A stretch of 64,000 nucleotides of DNA from Petrotoga sp. 9PWA.NaAc.5.4 (GCF_002895485.1 NZ_AZRK01000002.1:1-64000), one strand, 5' to 3'; positions 1 through 8,493 are shown, counted from the first letter of the stretch. Numbers and translations are program-made. Notes: generated from the sequence alone by a model not told the origin.

Positions 1-272
1 CCAAAGATAATAACACCGTCCCAAGAGTTTGAGACCAAGCTAAAGATGCAGTGAAACCCTAAGGAGGTAAAACAGTTAGAGCGAAACAAAGCCAAGGGAA
101 AGATTAAAACGCTGATAAACAAAGGAAAAACACACGATGTGATGACACTTTCAATAAAAAAAGAAAAGGCAAAATCGAATCTTTTCAAATATTCATGCCT
201 ATTTTAAGAATATTACATTCATGTAACTGTCAAAGTCAGGATTGTATATATATGATGGTTTAAAGAGAAGAG
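1..272 (+). other. Left-edge accessory DNA, possible transposase tail
   Basis: The first 54 bases form an open frame ending in TGA at 52-54 whose last residues read PKIITPSQEFETKLKMQ. This could be the C-terminus of a transposase cut by the window edge, but it is too short to identify. A TAAGGAGG ribosome-site-like sequence follows at 60-67 with no convincing gene behind it. No RNA gene or strong repeat is visible in the rest. Given the truncated transposase that follows, I read it as mobile-element debris. Confidence 0.3.
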
Positions 273-482
273 ATGTTCGTTAGAACTAACAAATCAGGCA
301 ACAACAGGTATATGAATATAGTTGAAAGTTACCGGGAAAAAGGAAGTGTAAAGCAAAGGGTACTGTGGAGTCTAGGAAAGTATGAAGAAAAGAGGTACAA
401 AGAGATAAAAGAAAATATCAAAGAGTGGGAAAAGATAGAAGGAGCAGACGAATCGGCCTCACCCCCTGTTATTGGAGAATAA
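273..482 (+). pseudogene. Truncated transposase N-terminus (IS1634/IS4-like)
   Basis: The 69-residue frame begins MFVRTNKSGNNRYMNIVESY and continues with KQRVLWSLGKYEE. This is the usual opening of IS1634-type DDE transposases, which start with a few strands before the catalytic core. A full member has about 500-600 residues, so the DDE domain is entirely missing and the frame ends shortly before the IS3-type element. A weak GAGAAGAG ribosome site precedes the ATG. It is a broken copy and no activity is expected. The assignment rests on recalled family N-termini only. Confidence 0.5.
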
Positions 483-493
483 ATAAAGAAATC

Positions 494-1477
494 TTACTTT
501 TTCACAAAAATGGTTTTGGAATTAAAACAATTATTATCATCAGAAAAGATTCTACTAAATTCACTCGGTGTCATATAATTCAAAGAACCATGTGGTCTTA
601 AGTTATGATAAAAGAACATATATGCGTTGTAAGCTTGAAAAACATCTTCAATATTTTCAAAAGAATTCAGTTGAACAAACTCTCTTTCAAGGCTTGAATG
701 GTGTGATTCAATGAATGCTTGTGAATTAGGATTGTTCTTGTATCCAAACTCATGAGTTATTTCCATTTCATCCATAAATGATTTAGTTGCTTTTGATTTG
801 AATTGAGGGCCATTGTCTGTTCTTATTATGAGTTTTTTAGGGTCAGCTTTTCTGTATGAAATACCGTTGTAAACAGCTTTGATAAAATCTTTTGATTTAC
901 TTGAGTGTCCTATCTGTGAAGAAACTATCGTCTTATCAAAAGCATCAATAATATCCAGTATGGGAACAAAGCCATCTTTCGTTGTAGGAATAAATTTAAT
1001 GTCTCCTTCCCAGAATCTATTGGGAGCATCTATTTCATGATTATTTGGCCTTTTCTTTGGATGTTTGAAATGGTTTCTGTAAGCTCTAACAAAGCCTAGT
1101 TCTTTTCTTAATCTGTAAATCTTTTTGTGGTTAACAATTATTCCAAGTTGGTTCTTAAAGACTACAGATAACTTCTTATCTCCAAGAGATTTAAAGTAAA
1201 AAGTTGGATCGTTTGGATTATTATTAGAATAAATTGAAATTATAATCTTTTTAATACGTTCATCCTCAACAATTTGACCATTGATAGTATAAGAGAACCC
1301 TACGAATCTTTTTTGTTTTGGTTTAGCCTTGATAGTCTCAACAACAAAGAACAACCTTGTTTTGAAGTAAAAAGAGCTTGAACTCATATGAAAATAATCC
1401 AGAAGATAACTCAGGCAAACACCATAATTTTTGTATTTAATAATAAGAATCAATTTACCAATATCTGTATAATTCAC
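494..1477 (-). CDS. IS3-family transposase OrfB (DDE integrase core)
   Basis: This 327-residue protein has the rve integrase fold of IS3-type transposases, which catalyse cut-and-paste or copy-out DNA transfer. The catalytic triad is visible: Asp in WEGDIKF, Asp in IIRTDNGPQ, and Glu in QAFIESHH, which is followed by the usual HNLRPHGSLNYMTP tail. It opens with GTG overlapping the orfA stop (GTGA). A run of nine A residues on the coding strand (plus-strand T run 1490-1498) precedes it in orfA. A -1 slip there would join orfA to orfB in frame, the standard IS3 expression mode. The core looks intact, but the partner orfA seems damaged at its start. Confidence 0.85.
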   Translation of the reverse strand: MNYTDIGKLILIIKYKNYGVCLSYLLDYFHMSSSSFYFKTRLFFVVETIKAKPKQKRFVGFSYTINGQIVEDERIKKIIISIYSNNNPNDPTFYFKSLGDKKLSVVFKNQLGIIVNHKKIYRLRKELGFVRAYRNHFKHPKKRPNNHEIDAPNRFWEGDIKFIPTTKDGFVPILDIIDAFDKTIVSSQIGHSSKSKDFIKAVYNGISYRKADPKKLIIRTDNGPQFKSKATKSFMDEMEITHEFGYKNNPNSQAFIESHHSSLEREFVQLNSFENIEDVFQAYNAYMFFYHNLRPHGSLNYMTPSEFSRIFSDDNNCFNSKTIFVKK

Positions 1478-1713
1478 TTGTGGTTCATATTTTTTTTTAA
1501 AAGTTCTACTTCATCTTGCACTATTCTTAACTGTAATTCTTTTTCAAGAAGTATCTTTTCATAATAATTGAGTTTCCTTTTAAGATAAGCAGAATCATTA
1601 GAATTGTTGGAATCATCAGACCTAATTATTCCGGCTGATTCATAAATGATCGGAGGAATCTTTGAGTAATCAGAAATCATAGACTTAGTTCTTCCTTTTT
1701 TGGTTTTAAACAC
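1474..1713 (-). CDS. IS3-family OrfA (helix-turn-helix/leucine zipper), likely frameshifted N-terminus
   Basis: The 79-residue frame ends in a leucine-zipper-like helix (LNYYEKILLEKELQLRIV...VELL), as in OrfA proteins that bind IS ends and multimerise with OrfB. The in-frame GTG at 1713 has no good ribosome site. A better start is ATG at 1765, preceded by GGGGTGAG. That frame (MKKK...) shifts out at a four-A run (plus 1753-1756). Removing one A joins it to WVQKYKKSNYDDSV and on into this frame. So the gene probably carries a one-base insertion, or uses slippage, near codon 4. It overlaps orfB by 4 bp. Confidence 0.6.
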   Translation of the reverse strand: MFKTKKGRTKSMISDYSKIPPIIYESAGIIRSDDSNNSNDSAYLKRKLNYYEKILLEKELQLRIVQDEVELLKKNMNHK

Positions 1714-1917
1714 AGAATCATCATAATTAGATTTTTTGTACTTTTGAACCCATTTTCTTTTTCATATTCTCACCCCTTATTTTATTTTACCATTTCTTTC
1801 ATTTTTCTCCAATCTCTATGAGGGGTGATTATGCGAATTGATAGACGAGATATGTGAAGTCAGAGGTCCTCTTCAAGGGAAAGGATACCTCATATCGAGA
1901 TATAGATGAGTGTATGG

Positions 1918-1923
1918 TATAAT
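1918..1923 (+). promoter_or_regulatory. Candidate -10 box for the DUF1670-type pair
   Basis: TATAAT lies about 30 bp before the start codon at 1954, in the sequence GGTATAATCGA. The -35 element is not obvious. A GAGGAGG ribosome site follows at about 1940. Confidence 0.4.
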
Positions 1924-1953
1924 CGATTTATCCAAATTTGAGGAGGGCTAACT

Positions 1954-3480
1954 ATGGGGGGAAGTAAAGAGTACAGGCAAAAGCTCAAATACCAGGTTAG
2001 TTGTGCCGAGAATAAGACGCTTGAGAACCAAATAAGGGGAGAGTTGAGGGGAAATTTAGGATTAAGTGAGATAGAGTCTGAGTTATTATCGAAGATACTG
2101 GTTGAATACGTATCGCAAGATGTAGAAATCCGCAATCCTAACCAAATAATAATAAAAGGTGCAGAAACGAAAGAGTCGTTTGCAAGAGGTTATCTAACCA
2201 AAAAAGGTAAAAGGATAAAAGTCACACCGTTTCATATAGACGATTTAGAAGTAGAGATAGAGTTTGGAATAAGTGCTATGCAGTTGAACAGGATAATAAG
2301 GCTGATAGAAGAAAGTGAAAAACAAGACTCGCTAATCTCATCAAAACAGATAAGTTATATATTAAACATAACCCCAACATCTCTGAGGGGGAGACTCCAA
2401 AAGTTGAGAAGTATGGGATTGTGCGTTCCGACAAGGGGGTTAAGTGCAAAAGAAAGGGAGAAAAAAGGGATGTACTGTTCGACGTGGTTACTAAAGAGGT
2501 ACTTCTCGAAAAAAGATACAATAAAAGCAAGAAAAGAAGTGGGTATGTCAGATACAAAATTCAAAGAAATACTCGCTGAATTTGCAACGGTAGTTAAAAA
2601 GGGACAGCTTAGAAATGACGAAGAAAAAAAACAATGGATTGAAGTAGCAAAAGAGATACCGAAAAAGGATATAAAAAGGTTCGTCTCCAAATATCCTGAT
2701 TACGAAGAAAAACCCAATGATATTCAAAGTTTAAAAAAAGTACTGACACAAGATTTCAACTTCTCGCCGATAAAGACAAGAGCGGTAGTTGAATTGGTAG
2801 AAGAGATAAAAGAAAAGTTGAAAAACCAAAGGAAAGATAACCAAGTAATCTACTGGGCGGTAGCGGCAGGGGAACCTGCAGGTAAAGCACTAAAAGAATG
2901 CAAACTCATAGGTGTAACGATAGATTACATAAACGACGAAGAGATGGGAGAAACGGAAAACAACCGTGATTTGAACAGGTTACGAGAAATAAAATTTGAA
3001 AGGATATTGAGGTACACTATCCAAGCCAAAAAAAGCGGAGGATACCTAACGTATGCAGACTTATCTTATCTAATGGGGATAAACGTTGAATCTTTAAGAA
3101 GGATGGTCAAATCCAATCCCAAGATAGTGATTCCATTGAGGGGAAGCGAATGTGACATAGGTCGAGGGATCGCACACAAAAAAGAAATAATAAGTCTGTA
3201 CATGCAAATGTATACAGAAACAGAGATAGTGAACAAGACGGGACATTCCTACGAAGCGATAGAAGATTACATAAAAGAGTTTGCAACGGTATGGATGCTG
3301 ACGAAAAAAGGGATGCCACCAGCGATGATAAGGAAAATAACGAAACGATCAAAAAAACTAATAGACAGTTACATAGAATTGATAAATCGGTATGCGGCTC
3401 CCGAATACGCCTTTAGATACCACCATTTAGAACAGATATTTTACCGAAACCAGGGGGATAAAAAAAAAGGAAGTCTTTAA
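1954..3480 (+). CDS. DUF1670-type protein 1 (helix-turn-helix modules, unknown function)
   Basis: This is a 508-residue protein of unknown function. Its C-terminal half follows the pattern I recall for DUF1670: a GGYLTYADLSYLMG wHTH-like segment, VIPLRG, then DIGRG..HKKEIISLY and a second helix-turn-helix-like stretch (TEIVNKTGHSYEAIEDYI). An earlier segment at about residues 140-220 (SLRGRLQKLRSMGLCVPTRG ... GMSDTKFKEILAEFATV) resembles the later one (SLRRMVKSNPKIVIPLRG ... IKEFATV), so the module appears duplicated. The start ATG has GAGGAGG upstream. The stop is one base from the next gene, so the two form an operon. GC content and codon use (many ACG, GCG) look higher than in neighbours, suggesting transfer. 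Confidence 0.65.
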   Translation: MGGSKEYRQKLKYQVSCAENKTLENQIRGELRGNLGLSEIESELLSKILVEYVSQDVEIRNPNQIIIKGAETKESFARGYLTKKGKRIKVTPFHIDDLEVEIEFGISAMQLNRIIRLIEESEKQDSLISSKQISYILNITPTSLRGRLQKLRSMGLCVPTRGLSAKEREKKGMYCSTWLLKRYFSKKDTIKARKEVGMSDTKFKEILAEFATVVKKGQLRNDEEKKQWIEVAKEIPKKDIKRFVSKYPDYEEKPNDIQSLKKVLTQDFNFSPIKTRAVVELVEEIKEKLKNQRKDNQVIYWAVAAGEPAGKALKECKLIGVTIDYINDEEMGETENNRDLNRLREIKFERILRYTIQAKKSGGYLTYADLSYLMGINVESLRRMVKSNPKIVIPLRGSECDIGRGIAHKKEIISLYMQMYTETEIVNKTGHSYEAIEDYIKEFATVWMLTKKGMPPAMIRKITKRSKKLIDSYIELINRYAAPEYAFRYHHLEQIFYRNQGDKKKGSL

Positions 3481-3481
3481 G

Positions 3482-4780
3482 ATGGTTAACAGGCGAGAGA
3501 TATATGGACCTTTAGAAGAAAGAACGGTTGAAAATTACCAGGTACAGTATCTGGCAAGGAGATACGATTTCGGAAAAGAATCACGGATAGCCACCATGTT
3601 AGTTAAACGGATAAACGAAGAGATAACCAAGGCGGAAAAAGCGGTAGGAATAAGTAGGGTTAAACCTTTTGAGATGTATCTTAAAAAAGGAAAAAAACAA
3701 ATCACGTTACCTCTTTTCAAACCCAGTTATCTAGAACCTATATACGAAGGAGAAACCTTCAACGATTGTAGAAGGTTGATTGAGAAGGAAATCATGGAAA
3801 AGACCGAAGAAATCGATGTGGCGGTAAGTAAAGAAGAGATGATGAGGATAATTAACCCATGGAGTTATGCGAAGAGAAGCGGACCAACAACGTACACGGA
3901 AGGGTTGAAAAAACAACCGAACAATTTTGATGAAACGGATAGTAAAAGATGGGACGAGTTCATACGTAAAATCAATCCAAAACAACCGAAAGAAAGAATG
4001 GAGACACCTGACATATCGGCACCTGAAAGAGTGAATCAAAGGTTAATCAAAATGGTGAGTGAAGAAACGGGGCTAGGTAAAAACGTGTCCAAACATCTAG
4101 TTGAAGATGTGATTCTGTTACGTAACCTGTGTTGTCCAAGAACGGAAAGTCTGAAAAGTGGTGAGATGGTATTACTGGTAACGCATGTCAGGGCGTACCT
4201 ATCCCAAGAGGTTGCGACACGATTTAGAAGGTTAGCCCCCGTGGTAATAACCGTATTAACACAGGAAGAGATGAAAAGGATACCTACAAACGTCCCCGAA
4301 GCTTTGAACCTTTTAAAAAAGCGAATAATACGGGTATGTTTTGAGGCTTACAAACAGAATGGACTGTTGACGATGATGGAACTGCAATGGATATTTCAAA
4401 TAAGTTCAACAAGGATATCAGAACTGATACGAACATTCCAAAACGAACACAACATAGTGGTACCGACACCAGGTACGATATTAGATGCGGGAAGAAGCAT
4501 GACTCACAAAGATATCATAGTCAGGTTACATTTGGAAGGTTACTCGGTGAAGGAGATAGCAAGGATAACACATCACTCACCGAAAGCGGTGGATAACTAT
4601 GTAGGAACGTTTGAATCGGTGCTGATACTGTATCTGTACAACATACCGACACATTTGATGGCCAGGAGTTTAGAAAAGGGAGTAACCTTGATCAAAGAGT
4701 ACCTGAAATTGATAGAAGAGTATTACCGAGACAAAACAGAGATTCGAAAATATCTGATAGCACAGGGGGTGAGGTTTTAA
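3482..4780 (+). CDS. DUF1670-type protein 2 (partner of preceding gene, unknown function)
   Basis: The 432-residue protein is related to the upstream one over its C-terminal part. It has NGLLTMMELQWIFQIS (winged-helix-like), VVPTPGTILDAGRSMTHK, EIARITHHSPKAVDNYV, then an EYLKLIEEYY ending. This is the DUF1670 layout as I recall it, with the conserved D-x-G-R and T-H-K positions. The N-terminal 200 residues are charged and not recognisable. It starts one base after the previous stop, with AAAGGAAG as ribosome site, so the two proteins are probably made together and may form a heteromer. Composition is more GC-rich than in neighbours. A DNA-binding role is suggested by the helix-turn-helix pattern only. 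Confidence 0.65.
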   Translation: MVNRREIYGPLEERTVENYQVQYLARRYDFGKESRIATMLVKRINEEITKAEKAVGISRVKPFEMYLKKGKKQITLPLFKPSYLEPIYEGETFNDCRRLIEKEIMEKTEEIDVAVSKEEMMRIINPWSYAKRSGPTTYTEGLKKQPNNFDETDSKRWDEFIRKINPKQPKERMETPDISAPERVNQRLIKMVSEETGLGKNVSKHLVEDVILLRNLCCPRTESLKSGEMVLLVTHVRAYLSQEVATRFRRLAPVVITVLTQEEMKRIPTNVPEALNLLKKRIIRVCFEAYKQNGLLTMMELQWIFQISSTRISELIRTFQNEHNIVVPTPGTILDAGRSMTHKDIIVRLHLEGYSVKEIARITHHSPKAVDNYVGTFESVLILYLYNIPTHLMARSLEKGVTLIKEYLKLIEEYYRDKTEIRKYLIAQGVRF

Positions 4781-4803
4781 ACTATCGTATGTTGGTTGAA
4801 TAA

Positions 4804-5264
4804 GAAAATATCTTGGGTTTTCTTTCTACCAAAAGTAAGATGGGATTGGAGTAAGAGTCCACCCCAAATCCGTTGCCAAATTCAAGCAGAAACTCAAGCA
4901 AATAACCGGTAGAAGCAATGCTATGAGTATAAGCCAGAAAATGGAAAAGTTAAAACAAATCATTGTAGGATGGGTAAATTACTTTGGCATTGCGGATATG
5001 GGCAGAATTGCCAAAACATTGGATATGTGGGTAAGAAGAAGGGTACGGATGTGCTTTTGGAAACAGTGGAAAAGAATCAAAACAAAACACGATAACCTTG
5101 TATCCCTTGGCATACCGAACCCAAAGGCTTGGGAATATGCCAACACAAGGAAGAGCTACTGGCGAATTGCAGGTAGCCCAATCCTTGCGAAGGCCCTTAC
5201 CAATAAATATCTTAAGAAATCAGGACTGCCATCAATCAGCCTACAATATTCATCAGTCCATTAA
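4804..5264 (+). pseudogene. Group II intron maturase/reverse transcriptase, C-terminal remnant
   Basis: Continuous similarity to group II intron proteins runs from KYLGFSFYQK at 4806 through GVRVHPKSVAKFKQKLKQI to the GIIM maturase domain (LKQIIVGWVNYFGIADM, WKQWKRIKTKH, NPKAWEYANTRKSYWRIAGS). A TAA at 4836-4838 replaces the codon expected after FYQK, so the frame is broken. The reverse-transcriptase domain and the rest of the protein are missing. The intact frame after the stop opens at ATG 4923. A domain V-like hairpin lies just downstream, as in a real intron 3' end. Confidence 0.85.
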
Positions 5265-5270
5265 CTCTAT

Positions 5271-5307
5271 TGAACCGCCGTATACCGAACGGTACGTACG
5301 GTGGTGT
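5271..5307 (+). ncRNA. Group II intron domain V-like hairpin (3' end remnant)
   Basis: The sequence reads ACCGCCGTATACC, a short loop, then CGTACGGTGGT. It forms the paired arms and CGTACGG core typical of bacterial group II intron domain V. It lies seven bases after the maturase stop. The usual domain VI and a clean intron end are not obvious before the next gene, so this is a remnant. Confidence 0.75.
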
Positions 5308-5332
5308 TATGGGAGTAAAGTAGATGAATTAA

Positions 5333-6253
5333 TTATTTACCTTCTATCTGATTAAAAAGTTCGTCTTTAAAATAAACATATCCTCCAATAAGATTCTCTC
5401 GGTAAGTCAATTCAGCTTTTCTAAACTTAATTCTTTCATAAGGTAAAGGTTTTCTTATTTTTTGCATAGTTTTTTCTAAAAGCTCGTTCCATGGAAAACC
5501 GTTTGCTTGAGATACCCCACCTCCAATTAATACTACTTCTGGATCTATAATATTAACAAATGTTGAAATACTAAAACTAAGAGCTTCTATAAATGAATCA
5601 ACTTCTTTTTTCCAATTCTCATCAAAAAAAGTAAAATAATTATCCTGAGAAAGATTCTTATTAAATTTTTCTTTAAACATTTTTGCTCGCTTTTCCAAAC
5701 TTTTTCCAGAGGCATAAAGTTCTACACAGTCTATATTTCCACATTCACAAATTTCTTTTTGACCTTTAGGATAATAAATATGTCCCAATTCAGAAGCAAC
5801 TCCGTGACTTCCTAAAAAAATTTTACCGTTGATTAGTAAGCTTGCTCCTAATCCTGTGCCTATAAATATTCCTAATACATTCCTTATATCTTTAACTGCC
5901 CCTAAGGCATGTTCAGCTAAAATACTAAAATTTACATCTCTACTTACTAATGTGGGGAAACCTGTTTTTTGATAAATTAATTCTGATAAATTTATGTTAT
6001 TAAGAACTTTTAAATTTGGACAAGATATTATTTTATTGCTTTGATAATCTATAGTTCCGGGTATACCTATAGCAATGCCTTTTAAATCTGCGTTTTCAAA
6101 AGATAAATCGCGGATAACATTAACTACAAAACTTAAAATATTTGAGTAAACATTTTTAGTTGCTATGATATTAAAATTTTGAACTTCATGTTTTTCAGTG
6201 ACGATACCATAAGCAATTTTTGTGCCACCAATGTCAAAGATAATTACTGACAT
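5333..6253 (-). CDS. alsK: ROK-family sugar kinase, probable D-allose kinase
   Basis: This 306-residue ROK kinase would phosphorylate a hexose with ATP in the cytoplasm. The phosphate-binding DIGGTK is at residues 7-12, followed by GIAIGIPGTID, then GTGLGASLLINGKIFLGSHG, and the zinc motif CECGNIDCVE. There is no N-terminal helix-turn-helix, so it is an enzyme rather than a NagC-type repressor. E. coli AlsK has about the same length. Its place at the end of a cluster with AlsE- and AlsCAB-like genes argues for D-allose as substrate. It overlaps the upstream cupin gene by 20 bp and has a GGAGGATC ribosome site. Glucokinase or another ROK specificity remains possible. Confidence 0.7.
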   Translation of the reverse strand: MSVIIFDIGGTKIAYGIVTEKHEVQNFNIIATKNVYSNILSFVVNVIRDLSFENADLKGIAIGIPGTIDYQSNKIISCPNLKVLNNINLSELIYQKTGFPTLVSRDVNFSILAEHALGAVKDIRNVLGIFIGTGLGASLLINGKIFLGSHGVASELGHIYYPKGQKEICECGNIDCVELYASGKSLEKRAKMFKEKFNKNLSQDNYFTFFDENWKKEVDSFIEALSFSISTFVNIIDPEVVLIGGGVSQANGFPWNELLEKTMQKIRKPLPYERIKFRKAELTYRENLIGGYVYFKDELFNQIEGK

Positions 6254-6821
6254 TAATAGATCCTCCTATAAGTTCATATTTGTCACTATTATCTTTTTTT
6301 AAGACTTTTGTTGAAAATCCACCTTCTTGTAAAACTTTTTGGTAGTTAAAACCGGCATCTATCGGATAAACAGATAAAAATTTTAAAGTTTCATTTTTAA
6401 TATTTACTACTCTATGAGCGAAATTAGGTTTAATATGAACAATACTACCAGCATAAAAATTATAAATTTCTTCTTTTTCATTATCTTTAAGTAATAATAA
6501 ACCTTCTCCCTTTATACAAATATAATATTCGGCATAATTATTTTGATGATAATGTCCTTGAGTAAAATAAAATTCTTTTCCTATTGTGCCTGGAAAAATT
6601 GTTGTCATGCTAAAAACCAAATCACCTGGTTTTTTTTCAGGTTCAAATTTTTCAACTTTATATAAGATAGGGTCTTTATTTTGCTTTAGAATAAAAGAAA
6701 CTGTCTTTTGATCTAAAAAATGTTCCTTTATTTCACTCATTTTCTTTATGTATATATCAGTTGGGGCTTCTAATTGCAAATATTTCCAATCAAAAAAAGA
6801 AAAAAAATTATTTAGCTCCAT
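6234..6821 (-). CDS. Cupin-type sugar-phosphate isomerase (archaeal-type phosphoglucose isomerase family)
   Basis: The 195-residue protein belongs to the cupin phosphoglucose isomerases known mainly from archaea. The metal ligands are visible at His90, His92 (GHYH), Glu98 (YAEYY) and His136 (NFAHRVV). These match the spacing of the Pyrococcus enzyme (88, 90, 97, 136) as I recall it. The family interconverts aldose and ketose 6-phosphates such as glucose-6-P and fructose-6-P. Here it lies between an allose-type kinase and AlsE, the place where allose-6-phosphate isomerase (RpiB/AlsI) is needed. No rpiB is present, and a classical Pgi is encoded elsewhere in the window. I infer that it may isomerise allose-6-P to allulose-6-P. 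It overlaps both neighbours, so translation is coupled. Confidence 0.75.
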   Translation of the reverse strand: MELNNFFSFFDWKYLQLEAPTDIYIKKMSEIKEHFLDQKTVSFILKQNKDPILYKVEKFEPEKKPGDLVFSMTTIFPGTIGKEFYFTQGHYHQNNYAEYYICIKGEGLLLLKDNEKEEIYNFYAGSIVHIKPNFAHRVVNIKNETLKFLSVYPIDAGFNYQKVLQEGGFSTKVLKKDNSDKYELIGGSINVSNYL

Positions 6822-7497
6822 AGTTATTTTTCACCTCTGGTATATTAGTTATTTTATAAAAAGTGGCTTTTAAACCTTCAGGATTACCAAATAATCCAGA
6901 ATTACCTAAGATTAAGATATCAGGCAAATGTTTCATTATTGTTGGGAGTGTTTTAAGATTTACAGAACCATCAATCATTATGGAATAACTATAATTATTC
7001 TTTTCTTTTACATTTCTTAAAAAATCAATTTTTTTCAAAGTTTCTGGAATAAACTGTTGGCCAGCAAAGCCGGGGTCTACAGTCATAATGGTTATAAAAT
7101 CTAATCTTCCTAAAATAAGTTCTATTAATGTAATAGGAGTTAAAGGAGAAAGAGCAATTCCAGCTTTAATATTATTATTATGAATTAGTTCTACAATTCT
7201 AAAAGCTTCATTAATAGTATTTTCAACGTGAAATGTAATTGAATCTACTTGATAATTTTTAAGAATATTTATAAATTTTGAGGGATTTTCTATCATAAGA
7301 TGAACATCTATAGGCAAAGTACTTATCTTGGTAATATCTTTGATCATATCAAAGCCTAAAGTAATGTTAGGTACAAATTTCCCATCCATAATGTCATAAT
7401 GTAAGCGATTTATTCCTATTTCTTCTATCTCTTTTAGTTGATTACTCAAATTAGAAAAATCCATGCACATAACTGAAGCAGAAAAAAGTAAAGACAT
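6808..7497 (-). CDS. alsE: D-allulose-6-phosphate 3-epimerase
   Basis: This 229-residue TIM-barrel protein of the ribulose-phosphate epimerase superfamily resembles AlsE more than Rpe. Telling segments are SVMCMDFSNL, HYDIMDGKFVPNITLG, DVHLMIENP, ITIMTVDPGFAGQQFIPE, IMIDGSVN and GNSGLFG. In AlsE the enzyme converts allulose-6-P to fructose-6-P with a metal held by His and Asp residues. The catalytic Asp of HYDIMDG and the Asp of MIDGS are present. It overlaps the cupin isomerase by 14 bp and starts two bases after the permease gene, so it lies in one transcription unit with the transporter. AGGTGAAT precedes the start. Confidence 0.8.
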   Translation of the reverse strand: MSLLFSASVMCMDFSNLSNQLKEIEEIGINRLHYDIMDGKFVPNITLGFDMIKDITKISTLPIDVHLMIENPSKFINILKNYQVDSITFHVENTINEAFRIVELIHNNNIKAGIALSPLTPITLIELILGRLDFITIMTVDPGFAGQQFIPETLKKIDFLRNVKEKNNYSYSIMIDGSVNLKTLPTIMKHLPDILILGNSGLFGNPEGLKATFYKITNIPEVKNNYGAK

Positions 7498-7499
7498 TA

Positions 7500-8471
7500 T
7501 TATTCACCTCTTCTTATTAAAACTTTATTCGCATAAACAGTAGATACAATTATTAAGCCTGTAAGAATTTGTTGATAAAATGTAGGAACATTAAAAATAT
7601 TTAAAGCGTTATTTATAACTCCAATAACTAACGCTCCTAGTAAAGTTCCTACTACATTTCCCACTCCTCCAAAAAAGCTTGTACCTCCTATAACGGTAGA
7701 AGCAATGGCAAATAATTCATATCCTGATCCCGAAAGAGGTTCTGCAGCCCCAACCCTTGCTATCATTGCTAATCCAGCTATTCCACTTAAAAGACCAGAT
7801 AGCGTAAAAGCTAAAATTGTAGTTAACTTAATTCGCGTTCCACTTAACCAAGCCGCTTCTTTATTTCCGCCTAAAGCATAAATATTTCGAGCCCAAGTTG
7901 TATACTTTGTAAATACAGCAAATATAAGGGCTGTTACAGCTACTATAATTAAAATATTTGGGATTCCATAAAAAGATCCCGAAAAAATCAAGTTATATTC
8001 ATAGGGATAATTAAAAATGGGTCTAGCATCCGTTAGAACTAACGTTAATCCTCTATAAATATTCATTGTTCCTAATGTGATTATAAAAGGGTGTAAACCA
8101 GTAAGGGCAACTAATAAACCATTTATAGCACCCAATAAAGCTCCAACAAATATTCCAATAATTATAGATAGCCATATAGGTATACCTGTTACCATTAGCT
8201 TTGCTGTAACTACACCTGTTAGAGCTAAAATTGAACCTACTGATAAATCTATTCCTGCAGTTAATATTGCAAATAACTCACCCATACCTATAAGCATAAA
8301 AATTGACGATTGAACTATTATTTGTGTTAAGTTACTCCAAGTGAAAAAAAATGGTGACATTAATGAAAATAATATAATTAAAAATAAAAGAATGCTTAAA
8401 GTTCCAAATTTTTCCCAAAATTTGGAAAAGTCAAAGATTTTTGTTTCTTGCTCTTTTTTTGAACTTTCCAT
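7500..8471 (-). CDS. alsC: Sugar ABC transporter permease (AlsC/RbsC type)
   Basis: This 323-residue membrane protein of the BPD_transp_2 family would be the inner-membrane channel of the allose importer. About nine to ten hydrophobic helices follow a short polar start. Family segments include LTAGIDLSVGSILALTG, GAINGLLVALTGLHPFIITLGTM and SGYELFAIASTVIGG. It probably works as a dimer, fed by AlsB and powered by AlsA. GAGGG precedes the ATG. It lies 22 bp behind alsA and directly ahead of alsE. Confidence 0.85.
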   Translation of the reverse strand: MESSKKEQETKIFDFSKFWEKFGTLSILLFLIILFSLMSPFFFTWSNLTQIIVQSSIFMLIGMGELFAILTAGIDLSVGSILALTGVVTAKLMVTGIPIWLSIIIGIFVGALLGAINGLLVALTGLHPFIITLGTMNIYRGLTLVLTDARPIFNYPYEYNLIFSGSFYGIPNILIIVAVTALIFAVFTKYTTWARNIYALGGNKEAAWLSGTRIKLTTILAFTLSGLLSGIAGLAMIARVGAAEPLSGSGYELFAIASTVIGGTSFFGGVGNVVGTLLGALVIGVINNALNIFNVPTFYQQILTGLIIVSTVYANKVLIRRGE

Positions 8472-8493
8472 TTTTTTCCCTCCATGTTAGATT

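Larger units (their letters stand above)
485..1770 (-). mobile_element. IS3-family insertion sequence (approximate bounds)
   Basis: Two overlapping minus-strand frames (orfA then orfB) with an integrase-type DDE core define an IS3-type element. I could not identify terminal inverted repeats with confidence, so the ends are placed at the outer limits of the coding region and its ribosome site. It lies between a truncated transposase and the DUF1670-type gene pair, in a patch rich in mobile-element remnants. Confidence 0.55.

Noticed and set aside
5271-5307. Assigning the domain V remnant to the same intron class as the 18-kb fragments
   Set aside because: Its sequence alone does not decide the class, and the intervening domains are missing.
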